A stretch of DNA of 64,000 nucleotides from Odobenus rosmarus divergens (Eukaryota > Chordata > Mammalia > Carnivora > Odobenidae): NCBI RefSeq assembly GCF_000321225.1, contig NW_004451887.1:188959-252958 (forward strand), written 5' to 3'. Below the pieces are notes generated by a model. The model was not told the DNA's origin and did not search any database. It was given only the letters and a program-made list of their open reading frames with translations. Positions 23,505 to 34,180 of the stretch are shown in pieces. The position numbers were made by a program, and so were the translations under genes. The stretch's first letter is position 1, and the number at the start of each line of letters is the position of its first letter.

Positions 23505-24440
23505 ACTCACTCATCCAATAACTGTTTACTGAGTGCCGAATACGGGCCAGGCACTGTTCTGAGTACCTTGGATACATCAATGAACAAACAAGTCAAAAAT
23601 GCCTGCCCAAATGGAGCTTACATTATAGTGGGGAAAGGCAAACAATAAATAAGAGATCTATTTGGTAAGGTAAATAAATAATACACTAGGAAGTATCAAA
23701 TACCTGGCGGGGGAAGTAGACCGCATTAAGGAAGACCAAGAAAATTGCAGGACATTCACAAGTGCATCTGGTGGGGCAGAGTGGGTCTCCCTGAGAAAGG
23801 GAGACGTCTTGAAGAAGGTGAGGGAGTTAACCATGTGGCTCTTGAGGGGACGTGTGTTCAAGGAAGGGGGAATAGCCCATGCAAAGACTTGAGGCAGGAG
23901 CATGATTAGAGTGTGTGAGGAACAGCAAGGAGGCCAGCTGGCAGCGAACGAGGCTGGGGAGCAGCAAAGATGAGGTCAGAGGGGGTCCAATCAGGCAAGG
24001 TAGTCTAAGGACTCTGACTTAGTGGGGTTTGAGCAGAAGAGTGACATGGTCAAACAGTTTTAAAAGGATCACGCTGGCTGCTGTGTGCAGAATAAACAAG
24101 AGGAGCTCAGCAGGGAGCAAGGACGGCAGCTAGGAGGCCCCTGCAGTTACCCAGCCCAGACCTGTCGGTGGCTTAGGTCAGGGCGGGACCCACGGTGAGC
24201 AGGGGCTGGATTCCAGACCTCGTCTAAAAATAGAGCGACAGAACTATTTGGGGGGCTGGATATGGGGTCTGAAGGAAAGAGAGTAGTTGCGGATGTGTGC
24301 CAGGTTTTAGCCTCCCAAGAGGTGGTTATGAGAATCAGAAGGAAGATGACAGGAAGGTGGTAGAGCTATGAGGAGGCTCCTGCAAAGTCCAGACATGAGA
24401 TGATGAAGGAGGGAACAGGGCTGGTGGTAGAAGGGATGTA
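23505..24440 (+). repeat. Ancient interspersed repeat, family unassigned
   Basis: 'actgagtgccgaatacgggc', 'caggcactgttctgagtacc', 'atggagcttacattatagtg', 'gcaaagacttgaggcaggag', 'aaggatcacgctggctgctg' are the landmarks of a very common mammalian repeat. I recognise the pattern but will not commit to a family name. It is the best-preserved of several copies here (7010, 11235, 25975, 46000, 57145). Confidence 0.55.
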
Positions 24441-24459
24441 GGGAAACAGATGGATTTTA

Positions 24460-24658
24460 TTTTTTATTTTTTTAAAGATTTTATTTATTTATCTGAGACA
24501 GAGACAGAAATAGTGACAGAGAGCATGAGTGGGGAGGAGAGGGAGAAGCAGGCTCCCCACTGAGCAGGGAGCCCCACGTGGTGCTGGATCCCAGGACCCT
24601 GGGATCGTGACCTGAGCCGAAGGCAGATGCTTAACCGACTGAGCCACCCAGGCGCCCC
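24460..24658 (-). mobile_element. Can-SINE with a 17-bp TSD
   Basis: Inverted Can-SINE: T-rich tail, 'aaagattttatttatttatc', GA-rich body, head as 'gccacccaggcgcccc'. Flanked by GAAACAGATGGATTTTA at 24443-24459 and the same with one mismatch (GAAACGG...) at 24659-24675. Confidence 0.95.
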
Positions 24659-24689
24659 GAAACGGATGGATTTTAAAGTTTGGGATAAA

Positions 24690-25165
24690 ATTGACAGTAA
24701 AAACATTAAAGTTTCAGAGAAGCATTTTGTGGCAGTTTCCCCAATATCCAGTCTCTCTTTCCTTAGTAGGTATAGCAATGTTAGCTGTGCATATGGATCC
24801 CTGGCAAAAGGTCACATTTCCCAGGTTCTCTTGCAGCTAGCTGTAGCCTATGACCAAGTCCTGGCCAGTTGACTGTGAGTGGAAATGGTATCAGCAGTGT
24901 TCAAATTGTGCCCTCCCAAGGCATTTCCCCTTTCTTCTGGTTTCTGTGTGGAATTGACAGCAGAGGCTAGGGCAGCCATCTTGGACCATGAAACATAAGA
25001 TGCACACTGAGGATGGAGAGCAACAACATCAAGCCACACACTGACCTGCAAATTGTCTACCTAGGCTTGTTGATAAGAGAGAAACACACTTCTATCTTGT
25101 TTAAGCCTCCGTATTGGGGTTTGCTTCCTTACAGCTGCCTAAACTTTGGACAACCTAATACAAGT
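24690..25165 (+). mobile_element. Probable ancient LTR (MLT-like)
   Basis: 'tttcccaggttctcttgcag', 'aagtcctggccagttgactg', 'gccatcttggaccatgaaac' and 'cttctatcttgtttaagcct' then 'acagctgcctaaac' follow an LTR-like mammalian repeat, in sense orientation. Family uncertain. Confidence 0.5.
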
Positions 25166-25974
25166 TCTGTCAGCCATTCTAAGCACAAAGCCCTGACACC
25201 AAATGCTATCAATGCCATGAAGTCAGAACTGTAGTCAACAAGGTAGAATTTAATTCCAATCTGCCGCTGCTTGTTTGCTCTTAAAATATTGGAGCAATAT
25301 TTGAGCTTCAATGCCCTGAGTCACTGCCAAGTGTGGGACAGACTCCCCTCGTGCAAAGGAGGTAAGATCAAGTTCTAAGCCGGCACCAAATAAAAACACA
25401 TACTTTAACCAAAGTCATGTCCTCGCTGTGTAAGGATCTAACGACTCACCACTGCATACAGAAGAGATGGAGCTGAAACCCGTGCCATCTCAGATGTGTG
25501 GCCAATGCTGCAGCACTGGCCACTGGACCTTTACACGTTCAGTAACCTCCAGGCACCAGGTCCACGTAGGAAGGCGGTGGTCTACAGGGTCCTGCAGTTC
25601 TGAGGCCCCCTGCATGAAACGTGCTGGCGCATAATCACGGTGATCTGACATAGCACTGCTCTCACTCGTTCTTTCCCTATCAAGCTCAAGAGAAAAAACT
25701 GCAGAGAAGCAAGTAGAGGGGTGGTGGAAGGCAAAAATCATTCCTGGCATGTGGGTCAAAGGAGGAAGTTGATGCACTCCAAGAGATAACAGACTCCTTC
25801 AGTGAAATGCCCCTTAAGGGGCATTATCTTGGGATAAGGGCCAAGTAGGTATAATTCCTCCAAACAGGCCATTGGTAGGTATTTTTCTAGACAATGAGGG
25901 CATCAGGCTAACTGTAAAGTAGTGGCACTAATATTAATAAAGTTGAGAGCAAAGGGGTCATGACTCGATTGAGG
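25166..25974. other. Unassigned intronic sequence
   Basis: Nothing recognised. Confidence 0.4.
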
Positions 25975-26245
25975 TCATTTAAAGAGCAAATATTCATTGA
26001 GCATCTCAAGTCAGACATAGAGAATATCATGTGTCAAAACTGTCTGCATGGTGCTCAGGATCTAGTGTGGAAGACACACCAGCCAGCCCTTATAACAGGG
26101 TGCTCAGGGCCAAAAGGAAACAAACACAGAGCAATAAGACAAGTGTGTGTGGGGGGGACTCAAATCTTGTTTCAGGAGCAGGGAATAGGACAGCCCTTCC
26201 CAAGAGAGGCTATAGGTAAGTCGAGGCCAGAAATGGTTTGAAGAC
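25975..26245 (+). repeat. Ancient repeat, same unassigned family as 23505-24440
   Basis: 'aatattcattgagcatctca', 'gtgctcaggatctagtgtgg', 'ggaatagga' resemble the same family, more degraded. Confidence 0.4.
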
Positions 26246-26329
26246 CCATTTGCTACCTGAATAGAATGGGATGATATCTGCCTATGAAGATACCCCAATG
26301 AAATGGGGTTCATCATTGCCTATTTAATG

Positions 26330-26605
26330 TAAGTAAAATATGGCTGATATCTTGTAATACATAATCAAAGATCTGCTCTGTTGCCACAGTCAACACGAGT
26401 AACAGAAGACGTCCTATACTTTACAACCCCGTACTTACTTATTTTATAACTGCAAGTTTGCACCTCTTAATCTCCTTCACCTATTTCACCCATCCCCCCA
26501 CCTTCCTCGCCTCTGGCAACAACCACACCTGAAACTAATATATTGTATGTCAACTCTATGTCAGTTTAAAAAATAGTTAAAGATTAAAATTAAAAAGAAT
26601 CTAGT
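26330..26605 (+). mobile_element. L1 3'-end fragment
   Basis: The end reads 'acacctgaaactaatatatt', 'gtatgtcaactctatg', then an A-rich tail, which is the 3' terminus of several mammalian L1 families. The upstream CT-rich part also reads like L1 3' UTR. Confidence 0.6.
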
Positions 26606-27514
26606 AAACACATTCCCAGAATGTAATGCTAATTTTCATGTTCATAGCCTTGCTAGATCCTTCAGGAACTACCCTATGCTAGCCACAAACACATGAAAGT
26701 CAGCCCCTGCCCTGGAGGCGCTCACAGTCTAGCAGAAAAAAATCCACCTACAGACCCGCCCTCTAAGTACAGTTCCCTTCCAAGCCGCCCTTCTCTTTCT
26801 TCCTCAGGGATAACTTCAGTTGTTCTGTTTAACTCAGCAATTTTCCCCGGCTGGCTGATGGGAAGAGCCAAGCTTCAAGCCTTCCCTGGAGACTCTCAGA
26901 GTGCTGGAGGTCAGTGGGACAGCAAGAGGGGGACGCTCCAGAGGGAAGTGAAGGGCCTCCTCAACAGCTCCCTGCCCTGCTGCTCCCTCCACTGCTCCTC
27001 CCCCTGCTCTCCCCAGGGGTGAACAGGGACGCCATCAGGCTCTCTCTGCATCACCCCAGATACTCGCCTCACCCCAGACCAGCATCAACTGACTTCAGGG
27101 ACATACCAAAACAATCTTGAGCATTACAAAAGGGTCAGATCCCCTAGATTTATGGACAACGTCCCATTTATACTATTTAGCAGGAAAAAAAAAATATATC
27201 AGGGATGAGGGAAGAGTGCTTTTAAGGAGCCATAAACCTAGGGCTAAAAAAGACATTCAAGCCCCCCGTTTATTCTTTTTTAGCTGGTCACAAAGCAGTA
27301 AGTGCTGATTGATAATATGCCAGTACTTTTAAGGCAAGTATTGTCAAAACGACTGGAGTTTGTAGTAGGAATTTATTGTTTTGCTTTCCAGCACCAAGCC
27401 CTTCTTCATCTGATGACAGGACACAGATTTGCTGTGGAGGAGCCACATCCCCTTATTCCAAACCAGTTGGAGTGGCCCTACCTTAAACTTTACCTTTAAT
27501 TCCAGGGGTGAGCC
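26606..27514. other. Unassigned intronic sequence
   Basis: A short piece near 26660-26730 ('ggcgctcacagtctagcaga') resembles the unassigned ancient repeat. The rest is not recognised. Confidence 0.4.
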
Positions 27515-27890
27515 CTGACTGGCTTAAATTACGGTAATTGGTTTGAGAATAGGAAGGGAATTCAATCAGAGTTGATGAGACAGAAGGACTCTTTTTCTGA
27601 AGCTTCAGAGCAAGTATCCTCCCCTCCCAAAGAAAGTGTCTTTCTATCCTTGCACAGTGTGGTGTGAGAAAAGGAGATAGGAGATTATACCAGCATTGAA
27701 GTGAAAGACTCCACTGGCTGGAGCCTGACATTGTAGAAGCAGAACAGAGCCAGAGAGAACCTGCATCCTTAGAGATGCCATCTGGACTGCTTGGTCAAGA
27801 CTTGCCTGCAACCCTTCCTCTAGATATTTAAAGAAGGTTTTTGTTAGTTAAGCCAGTTTGAGTTGAGTTTTCTAACATTTGCTACCAAAG
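27515..27890 (+). mobile_element. Possible ancient LTR (MLT-like)
   Basis: The right end, 'gttaagccagtttgagttga' followed by 'gttttctaacatttgctacc', is the terminal part of a known LTR-like repeat. The left half is degraded. Confidence 0.4.
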
Positions 27891-28164
27891 CAATTACAAT
27901 TCATAAAACACCTTAAGTATCCCAAAGTAGTGATATACAAAGGACTTAGAGTCTCTTTTGGGGGAGCAGGAGTAGTGTGATAAGCAGAGAGTGAAAGATT
28001 TTTTTTTCCTTAGCTTCTTCTATTAATTCTGTAGAAAATAATCCCAATACTTAGCATCTGTATAATTGTTCCTATTTCTCAAAAACATATTTTCCACATG
28101 TATTTCCTCACTTGAATTTCACAATTCTGAGTCAAAGAAATTAAAAATTTTTATTTTGTCGTAA

Positions 28165-28425
28165 TTACCTATTTATCAAGCACTCTGTATAGTTTAAAAT
28201 ACTATTTCAAGTTCAGTAATTCATTTGATTGTCACAATAACCAGATGAGGTAGGAATGGCAATTCTGTCATAATATCCATTTTAGGCAGGAGAAAGTTGA
28301 ACCTGAATATCTACCTGAAAGTAGATATTAAATGAGATGCCCAAGTTAATTTGAGGTGTCGGGAGACAGGCCTTAAATCCAGGTCTTTTGCTTCCAGGGT
28401 TTTAACTCCAGTAATACGAAACTCT
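28165..28425 (-). repeat. MIR copy
   Basis: 'aataaccagatgaggtagga', 'atatccattttaggcagg' and 'aaatccaggtcttttgcttc' match inverted MIR. Confidence 0.62.
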
Positions 28426-28469
28426 ACTCCCAGAATCTTAAGCACCACTTTCTGGATTCCAATGGCAGG

Positions 28470-28602
28470 GCCAGAACTAACTAGCTGGTGACCTTGAGCT
28501 AGTCCCCTTTGTTTTGTTTTCTCAGCTGTAAAAGGAGAGATTTGAATTAGGATCTTAGATGCCCCATCAAGATCTAAAAGTTCTGTAATTCTAGCCTTTT
28601 TC
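28470..28602 (+). repeat. MIR3-like fragment
   Basis: 'agctggtgaccttgagctag', then 'ttctcagctgtaaaaggaga', then 'aaaagttctgtaattctag' follows the MIR/MIR3 pattern. Confidence 0.5.
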
Positions 28603-28649
28603 CCCCCCAGCTCTCAAAAATAATCTTTTTCTCAGAATAATAATTATAG

Positions 28650-28860
28650 CCTTAGCTGACATTTGTTCTCACTGGGTGTTAGATACTGTGCTAAGAACTC
28701 TACCTCCATTTTCTCTTTAAATCTCACAACACACCGGGGACAACTGTCTCTTATTTACAGATAAGAAAACGTGGACTTGACAGAGGCTAAATGAACTACC
28801 CACGACCAACAGAATTAGTAAGCCTCAGGGGGAGCTCTGACCACAGGCCGTACTGGCCAA
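28650..28860 (-). repeat. MIR copy
   Basis: 'gttagatactgtgctaagaa', 'aaatctcacaacacaccggg', 'tatttacagataagaaaacg' match inverted MIR. Confidence 0.65.
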
Positions 28861-29105
28861 GAGGACCTTGACCCAGTCTTTATTGTTCTTGTGGAAGAAA
28901 TAAGGCTCCCTGCATTACTCGTCACCTCTTTCCACGAAGAAGAGGGGTGGGGAGGGGAGGGAAAAAAAAAAAAAGCCAAACCAACTCACATCAAGCCTCT
29001 GCAAGGCAAAACTGAAAGGGCGCCTGGGAGGATCCAGCCCAGACCCAGGGGGCGGGGCGCCCCTCCCCGCCAGCCACAGGACAGCGGCGTGGGCCACCTT
29101 ACCCC

Positions 29106-29114
29106 CGTTACCTT
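29106..29114 (-). other. ME3: 5' splice donor of the ME3 first coding exon
   Basis: On the minus strand the junction reads AAG|GTAACG, with the last exon base at 29112 and GT at 29111-29110. The exon ends on a whole codon (Lys61), so the intron is phase 0. Reading past this point gives sequence unlike malic enzyme. Confidence 0.9.
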
Positions 29115-29294
29115 GTTGAGATGCGGGTTCCTGGTGACATCGTATCCGCGCTTCTTCAGAGGCACGGGGCGAGCCGGGCCGGATTTGGAGTGGCAGCCTT
29201 GGGCGGGCGCGGAGGGCATCCAGCGCGGGACGCCGCCACAGGCCCAGCCCCGCTGGAGCGCCAGTCGCGCGCCAGTGCCCAGCGCGGCGCCCAT
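29112..29294 (-). CDS. ME3: ME3 first coding exon: mitochondrial NADP-dependent malic enzyme, residues 1-61
   Basis: The exon encodes 61 residues starting MGAALGTGARLALQ and ending KKRGYDVTRNPHLNK, which I recognise as the N-terminus of ME3 (about 604 residues in human). The enzyme oxidatively decarboxylates malate to pyruvate and CO2, making NADPH in the mitochondrial matrix. Residues 1 to about 45 have several Arg and no Asp or Glu, typical of a matrix-targeting presequence. The RGYDVTRNPHLNK block starts the conserved malic-enzyme fold; the catalytic and NADP-binding parts lie in later exons outside the window. The ATG at 29294-29292 has A at -3 and G at +4, a strong start context. The frame stays open upstream to at least 29471, but without an ATG there. 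A pyrimidine-rich CCAG at 29313-29310 could be an acceptor for a non-coding 5' exon. No frameshift or stop is seen. Confidence 0.95.
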
Positions 29295-29313
29295 GGTCCT
29301 TGAGCAGACCTGG
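29295..29313 (-). other. ME3: Short 5' UTR with a possible splice acceptor
   Basis: Fifteen bases before the ATG the minus strand reads TTTCTCCCCGGTGCCAG|GT, a plausible 3' splice site. If it is used, ME3 has an upstream non-coding exon in the island and the coding exon begins at 29309. If not, the 5' UTR continues directly upstream. The sequence cannot decide. Confidence 0.4.
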
Positions 29314-30059
29314 CACCGGGGAGAAACCAAGGTCAGGGGCGCCTGACGGCCCACAAGGTGCCACGCGCGCCGCAGAGCACCGGGTCTGAGCCCGGAGCGC
29401 GTCCTCGGGGAGAGGGCAGGGGGGCCTGAAGGGTGAAAGGCACCAGTCCGCTGCCCCTCCTCGGCGGCCACCTGCGCGGCTCTCCAGTCTATAGCTTGAG
29501 GTGCGCAGGCCTAGCCAAGCCCCCGGCAAAGCGAAAGCAAGCCCAGGAAGCAGATCGGGTGCGGGTGACCGCCCGCGCCACCCCCGCCCCCATCCCCGCG
29601 AGGAAGAGGCCACTGCGTGGCGAGGGGCCCCCAAACCTCCAACCTCGCTCGGTGGCTCGCCTGGATCACTCCTTCCGCAGCCCACCTGTGCTGCGCCCAG
29701 AGCTGATGTCGCAGGCGGGGCGAGGCGCTGCGGTCCGCTGTTCCCCTCCCGCCAATGGCTGCACCGCACCCGCGGCCACGGGAGCGCAGGGCTTAAGCGT
29801 TCTGGAAAGAGAGGTCCCCAAACCCTTGTTCGCAGTGCGGGACTTCCCCTGAAGACGCGCGTGGAGCGCCTCGTAACCGTGTGCACGTGCCTCCCCAGTG
29901 ACAAAATGAAGCTCAGAATGCCTCCTGAGCGTCTCCATCTTGACCAGCTGAAAGCACGGAGGGTGTTAGCGTTTAGGGAGCAACATGCCCTCTACTCTTG
30001 CGGGAAGGCCCTCGCTTTCGGATTCGAAGTTGAAATCCTCAGACACCCAGTGCTCAGTG

Positions 30060-30275
30060 TTGCTTTGCACTGCACAGTACAATAGCCATTAGGCACATGT
30101 GGCTCTATAAATTTGAATAAATTAATTTAAATGGAATAAGATAAAAAAATCCAGTTCCTCAATCACACCTAGCCTCATTTCAAGTGCTCAAGAGCCACTG
30201 GCACATAGCAGCTTGGCATTGGATAGCACAGATATGGAACATTTACATCTTTGCCGGAAGTTCTAGGGGACATCA
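30060..30275 (+). mobile_element. hAT-type DNA transposon fossil (MER58-like)
   Basis: 'acaatagccattaggcacat', 'gtggctctataaatttgaat', 'tttcaagtgctcaagagcca', 'attggatagcacagatatgg' follow a palindromic non-autonomous DNA transposon. Exact family uncertain. Confidence 0.55.
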
Positions 30276-30384
30276 CTGGTACAGGGTCCACAGTTGCCAA
30301 AAGGGCTCCTGGGTACCCTTTGGAGCCGGGCATGGATTGCTGTGGACAGACAAGGACCTGAGGTCCATCTAGTCCTGAATTTAA

Positions 30385-30930
30385 CTTTACACTTGACCCA
30401 CATAGCAGCCAGGAGATTCCTTTTAAAGCAAACATTTCATTGTGTGTAGAATAAAATCCAAATTCTTTTTGATGCTTATGGGTTATCCCACAGCCTGGCT
30501 TCTGCCAACTTCTTCAGGTTCATCCTACTCCAGTCTCCCTCTCACTGCACTGTGGCCACACTTGCTCCTTCCTGTGTTTCTACCCCATCCAATTCCTTCC
30601 CACCCCAGGGCCTTTGTACATGCTATCACCTCTGCTTACAGTGTTCATTCTCTCCGGTCTCCACAAAATTGTCAACTGAAGGCCTTTCTTCCACTTCATC
30701 TAATGTCAGCCTCCACTAGGGACTATAGAGTGAACGGTTTTTCCCTTCACAGAACTTGCCACAGCCAGTAATTAGCTCCTTTCTCTAATTGTTTATTGTC
30801 TGTCTCCACCTAGAATGTAAGCTTCATGTGGAAAGGCTCTTTGTCTGTAAACCCCTGTATCTTCACTTCTCAGCTCAGGGTGTGGTACAAAATTGCACAA
30901 TAAATAGTTGGGTGAATGAAGGAAAGGGAC
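30385..30930 (+). repeat. L2 copy, 3' half
   Basis: Good L2 order: 'agaataaaatccaaattctt', 'gggcctttgtacatgctatc', 'ctgtctccacctagaatgta', 'agcttcatgtggaaaggctc', 'aataaatagttgggtgaatg'. The open stretches on this segment are not genes. Confidence 0.82.
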
Positions 30931-31184
30931 AGCCACTTTCATCAAGATTGGACTGGAAAGGAGACTGAAGGAGATTCTTGCTGAGACAGAGGAACGGATC
31001 CTGAATCTAGGCAGGGGCAACAGCAGACACAGTGAACTCTTGAACTGCACATTTACATAAGCCCATACGTGATTTTTTTTAAAAAACCAGTTTGAATCAG
31101 ATTTTTGGTTGCTTACAACCAAGAGCATTAACTGATACTTTCCTCTTAATACTGTTTTTATATTTGCATGTCTTCCCAACAGTC

Positions 31185-31290
31185 AAGAAGCATCTTGAGG
31201 GGGGAGATTGTGTATCTGGGTATATTTCTGTCTTTGGTTCCTGACACATAGCAAATCGTCAAAACCTGTTTGTTGAACGAGTCTGCCCTT
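31185..31290 (+). repeat. L2 3' fragment
   Basis: 'gaagcatcttgagggggga', 'cctgacacatagcaaatcgt' and 'ctgtttgttgaacga' match the L2 3' end. Confidence 0.55.
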
Positions 31291-32339
31291 GCTTGATACA
31301 ATGGCCTTTCTCTCACCTGGAGGACATTTAATAGATAAACCTAAGTCATTCGAAACTGTGCTGGAAGCCAGGACAGAAACAACAAAGGTTTCCAAACAAG
31401 CCAATATAATTTTTTTCACTAAAGCATGCACAGTTTACATTTGAGAGTCTCTCACATGTCCCCATCTGTGGCCTCTCCTTTCTTAACTCAGACGTAATTC
31501 TAGCAATATTGTTTTTCTTTTGTGTTTGATCTTTGGCCACAGGAAAGGAGAGGTGCTAGCAGCAGAAGGCCGTAGCAAGGGGAGGTGAGGGATCTGCTCC
31601 ACAGAGCTGTTCAGGGGCCCAGGTTCTTTCTCCAGGTGTTGTCCTACTCTGCCCAGAAGCACTGATACCACATGGGCTTCCCAGCCAGTGGAAAGGGGGA
31701 AAGAGGAAGCGAAGGGCCCTCCTTTAGGGAAGTAACGTGTAAGTTGCCTACATTACTTCTACTCACACTCTATTGATGAAAACTAAGTCACAGTCACATT
31801 AAGCTACAGGGAAGCCTGGAAAATATTGTCTGTAGTGGGAAAGGCAAATATTCTACTACAAGGAAGAAGGGGAAAATGGGTTCCTGGGGACTAAAAACTA
31901 CATGTCTAGATATAATACTAATTTTATATTAAAGTGCTTGGCATGGAGTGATACTCAGAAACTGTTAGCTCTTATTATTGGCATGCATGGTTTCCATCTC
32001 TGGTTTCAGGACAACTTCTTTACTTTTACAGCTGAACATAGGATTATAGAGACCAGGTTCAGAGCCATAGAAACTTTCCAGAACTTCTTCCAACTCCCTA
32101 CAACTCTGACTTCCTTAGCTAGTCAGTGCTGTGATCTGGTCCAGCACTAGATAAAACTAACGAGTCTCCATAATTTGTTTTGGCCTCTCTCCCTGCACGT
32201 TCCATTTACTGGCTTCTGCCATGGTTGTGATGCTGCTTCCTGGGGTGGCTGGAAAGGAATCCCATTCCCATCCTCTCTGGCCAGTTTCCATATTTCCAGT
32301 GCACTTAGTACCTTTGCTTTTCCATTTTGATTACCGAGA
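31291..32339. other. Unassigned sequence
   Basis: No exon or confident repeat. A short 'aagtgcttggcatggagtga' phrase near 31932 may be a MIR remnant. Confidence 0.4.
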
Positions 32340-32475
32340 TTTGCATAGCTATCCATTACCCTACTAGATTGAGCTTCTTGAGGGCTGGAACCACCATTTG
32401 CAATTCTTTGCATGCCCAATACCTGAGACAGTGCCTGGCATCAATAATGCATTCTGTTTGTTGAATTAAATAAAA
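32340..32475 (+). repeat. L2 3' fragment
   Basis: 'gattgagcttcttgagggct', 'acagtgcctggcatcaataa' and 'tgtttgttgaattaaat' match the L2 3' end. Confidence 0.65.
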
Positions 32476-32879
32476 TTGATGTGAATCAAATGTGTGCATA
32501 ACGTTTCAAGGAGTGGACTTCATTGAAACCAAATTTGGTGCATTGTTAAAAGGGCATCATAATAGCTTCAAATTAGCATTTTAGCTCAGTCAGCTATCTT
32601 GAAATAAGACCATTTGTCTTTTGTAAGCAGATTTTAATGTCTTGACGTATGGGTTTAAAAAAATGAAGGTGCATTAAAAATTCATTAATTTTTGACTAAT
32701 CCCATTGTTTCACAAATGTGTAGTATTCTACACAACATTTCATGTTCATGATTGCCCTAAAAGAACTCTTTAATTCACATTGCTGCTAGTAATATTTGGA
32801 GATACTTCAACTCTACTGTTTATGCCAAAGGAGAATGGTGAGGAACATTTATGTCCTTGTCCTCAGACTCGGCACACAT

Positions 32880-33145
32880 GCCCTGCACTCTGGGACTTAG
32901 CTCAAGTAGTTTCCTCTGCTTCCAGCACTTACCAGTTAGACCCCATCCTTCCTCCCCGGCTCCACTCAAACACCGCATCCTCCAGCAGGTAAGTCTTCCC
33001 AGATTCCCCAGCCCACAGCAGCTTGCCTTGCCTTCCGCATGGTCCCCAAACTCTGTTATTTGCATCTGTCCTATTGCACTTTTATAGTCTGTCTCTCTGT
33101 GAAGTAATTGACTTACGTGCTGGTCTTCTCTGAGCCTCAAAGCGG
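32880..33145 (+). repeat. L2 fragment
   Basis: 'ttcctctgcttccagcactt', 'taagtcttcccagattcccc', 'tcctattgcacttttatagt' follow L2. Confidence 0.62.
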
Positions 33146-33169
33146 CTCATAGAAGTAAAAGCAACAGCT

Positions 33170-33425
33170 TTCATTCAGACAGCCTTGACTTCACCAGTGA
33201 TGAACTTCTATAACCTTGGGCACTTTATGTGACCTCCATTAGCCCCATCATCTTCATAAATAAAACTGGGATTCTAATATTACTTCCTACATTGGTTTTT
33301 GATGGGTTAATGTATTTGTTTTTTAAAAGCACATTATAATGAACTTCCCACACGCCAGGCACTGTTCTAGTGGTTTATAAATATCAACTCATGTAATGTC
33401 ATAATATTTTTATGAAATACTCAGC
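33170..33425. repeat. MIR pieces, one forward and one inverted
   Basis: 33170-33300 reads forward MIR ('cttctataaccttgggcact'). 33330-33425 reads inverted MIR ('cacacgccaggcactgttct'). Confidence 0.55.
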
Positions 33426-33630
33426 TTGTTATTAAGTTATTACTCTCAGCTCCAGATCTACCTTTGTATCCTCTGGTTTATCACTGGTGCTAGGACTCTG
33501 CAAACCAGTTCTTCTTGGGCAGCAAGTTTCCTATTAATTTCTGCCAATAGGGGCACTCAAGAGAGATGGAAGTCCAGAGAGGAGGCATTTCCTCCTTTCC
33601 CTGGGCTTGCTTTTTTTTTTCCTTTCAGTA

Positions 33631-33654
33631 ACCCCCACCCCCCACCCCCCACCC
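33631..33654 (-). repeat. C-run tract, G-quadruplex motif on the minus strand
   Basis: Four C runs at 33632-33636, 33638-33643, 33645-33650 and 33652-33654 are each separated by a single A. The minus strand therefore has four G runs with one-base T loops, a textbook stable G4 motif. Confidence 0.9.
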
Positions 33655-33970
33655 TTCCAACCACCCAGCATCAGCGTCTGGTCCAGCCTCCACTGTCCTC
33701 CCACATTCTGGAACAAAGCCTCACAGGCCCCCACAAACTTAACAGGTCTTTTCCTCCACGGGTCTAGTTTCTTGGTTGTCCAGGCCTCTTCCCTTTGGTC
33801 CTCCAGCCTTAGAGGTGGGAGCTGCTCGCTCTCTGGTTACCTTCTGTGATTGCCTCAAAACTCCGTTCCTTCTCATTCAGCCCTGGAGCATCTGTGAAAC
33901 CAGTTCTTTCTGTTAAATTTCTTTTGTTGAGCGACACTTAACTGGAATCTGGTCTTCCTGACTGGACCCT
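33655..33970. other. Unassigned CT-rich sequence
   Basis: No gene or repeat family recognised. The open stretches here come from base composition. Confidence 0.4.
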
Positions 33971-33974
33971 GCCT

Positions 33975-34180
33975 GATACTAGTACCATTATTATCTCCAT
34001 TTTACAGATGACAAAATAAAACCTGGAGAAGTCAAATAACTCACTGAAGTGGACCACGATTTAACCCAGGCTCCAGAGGCCCTGACGCTCATCAGGACAC
34101 TAAGGGCTTACGTTTAGGAAGCGCTTAGTGAGGCCTGGTACAGGTGAGCACTAAATGTACTGTAGTCATCTGATCCCCAG
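33975..34180 (-). repeat. MIR fragment
   Basis: 'attatctccattttacagat', 'gagaagtcaaataactcact', 'gatttaacccaggctccaga' match inverted MIR. Confidence 0.6.

Larger units (their letters stand above)
1..29111 (-). other. ME3: 5' part of ME3 intron 1
   Basis: All sequence left of the splice donor at 29111-29110 lies downstream of the first coding exon on the minus strand, so it is intron 1 of ME3 as far as the window reaches. I found no second exon or acceptor that I could support. The intron is filled with SINE, L1, MIR, L2 and LTR relics. Treating it as one intron rests on the known large first intron of mammalian ME3 and is inference. Confidence 0.75.
29000..29900 (-). promoter_or_regulatory. 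ME3: CpG-island promoter of ME3
   Basis: By hand I count roughly 80 CpG dinucleotides across this 900 bp, while flanking DNA has very few. Motifs seen include GC boxes (GGGGGCGGGG near 29048-29057; CCGCCC at 29569 and CCGCCCC near 29585), a CCAAT box at 29752-29756 and an E-box CACGTG at 29884-29889. There is no convincing TATA box, as usual for housekeeping-type promoters. The island covers the ME3 first coding exon and extends about 600 bp upstream of its ATG. The transcription start cannot be placed from sequence alone. Such islands often fire in both directions, so a short plus-strand transcript is possible but not shown. Confidence 0.88.

Noticed and set aside
28986..29471. 161-codon stretch as the full ME3 product
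   Set aside because: It begins at GTG, and it reads through the splice donor at 29111 into intron. Only 29112-29294 matches ME3.
28915..29904. 329-codon open stretch on the minus strand across the CpG island
   Set aside because: It starts at TTG, runs in a different frame from the ME3 exon it overlaps, and reflects the scarcity of stop codons in GC-rich DNA.
29501..30085. 194-codon open stretch on the plus strand at the CpG island
   Set aside because: Composition-driven. It has no family resemblance and overlaps the promoter of the opposite-strand gene.
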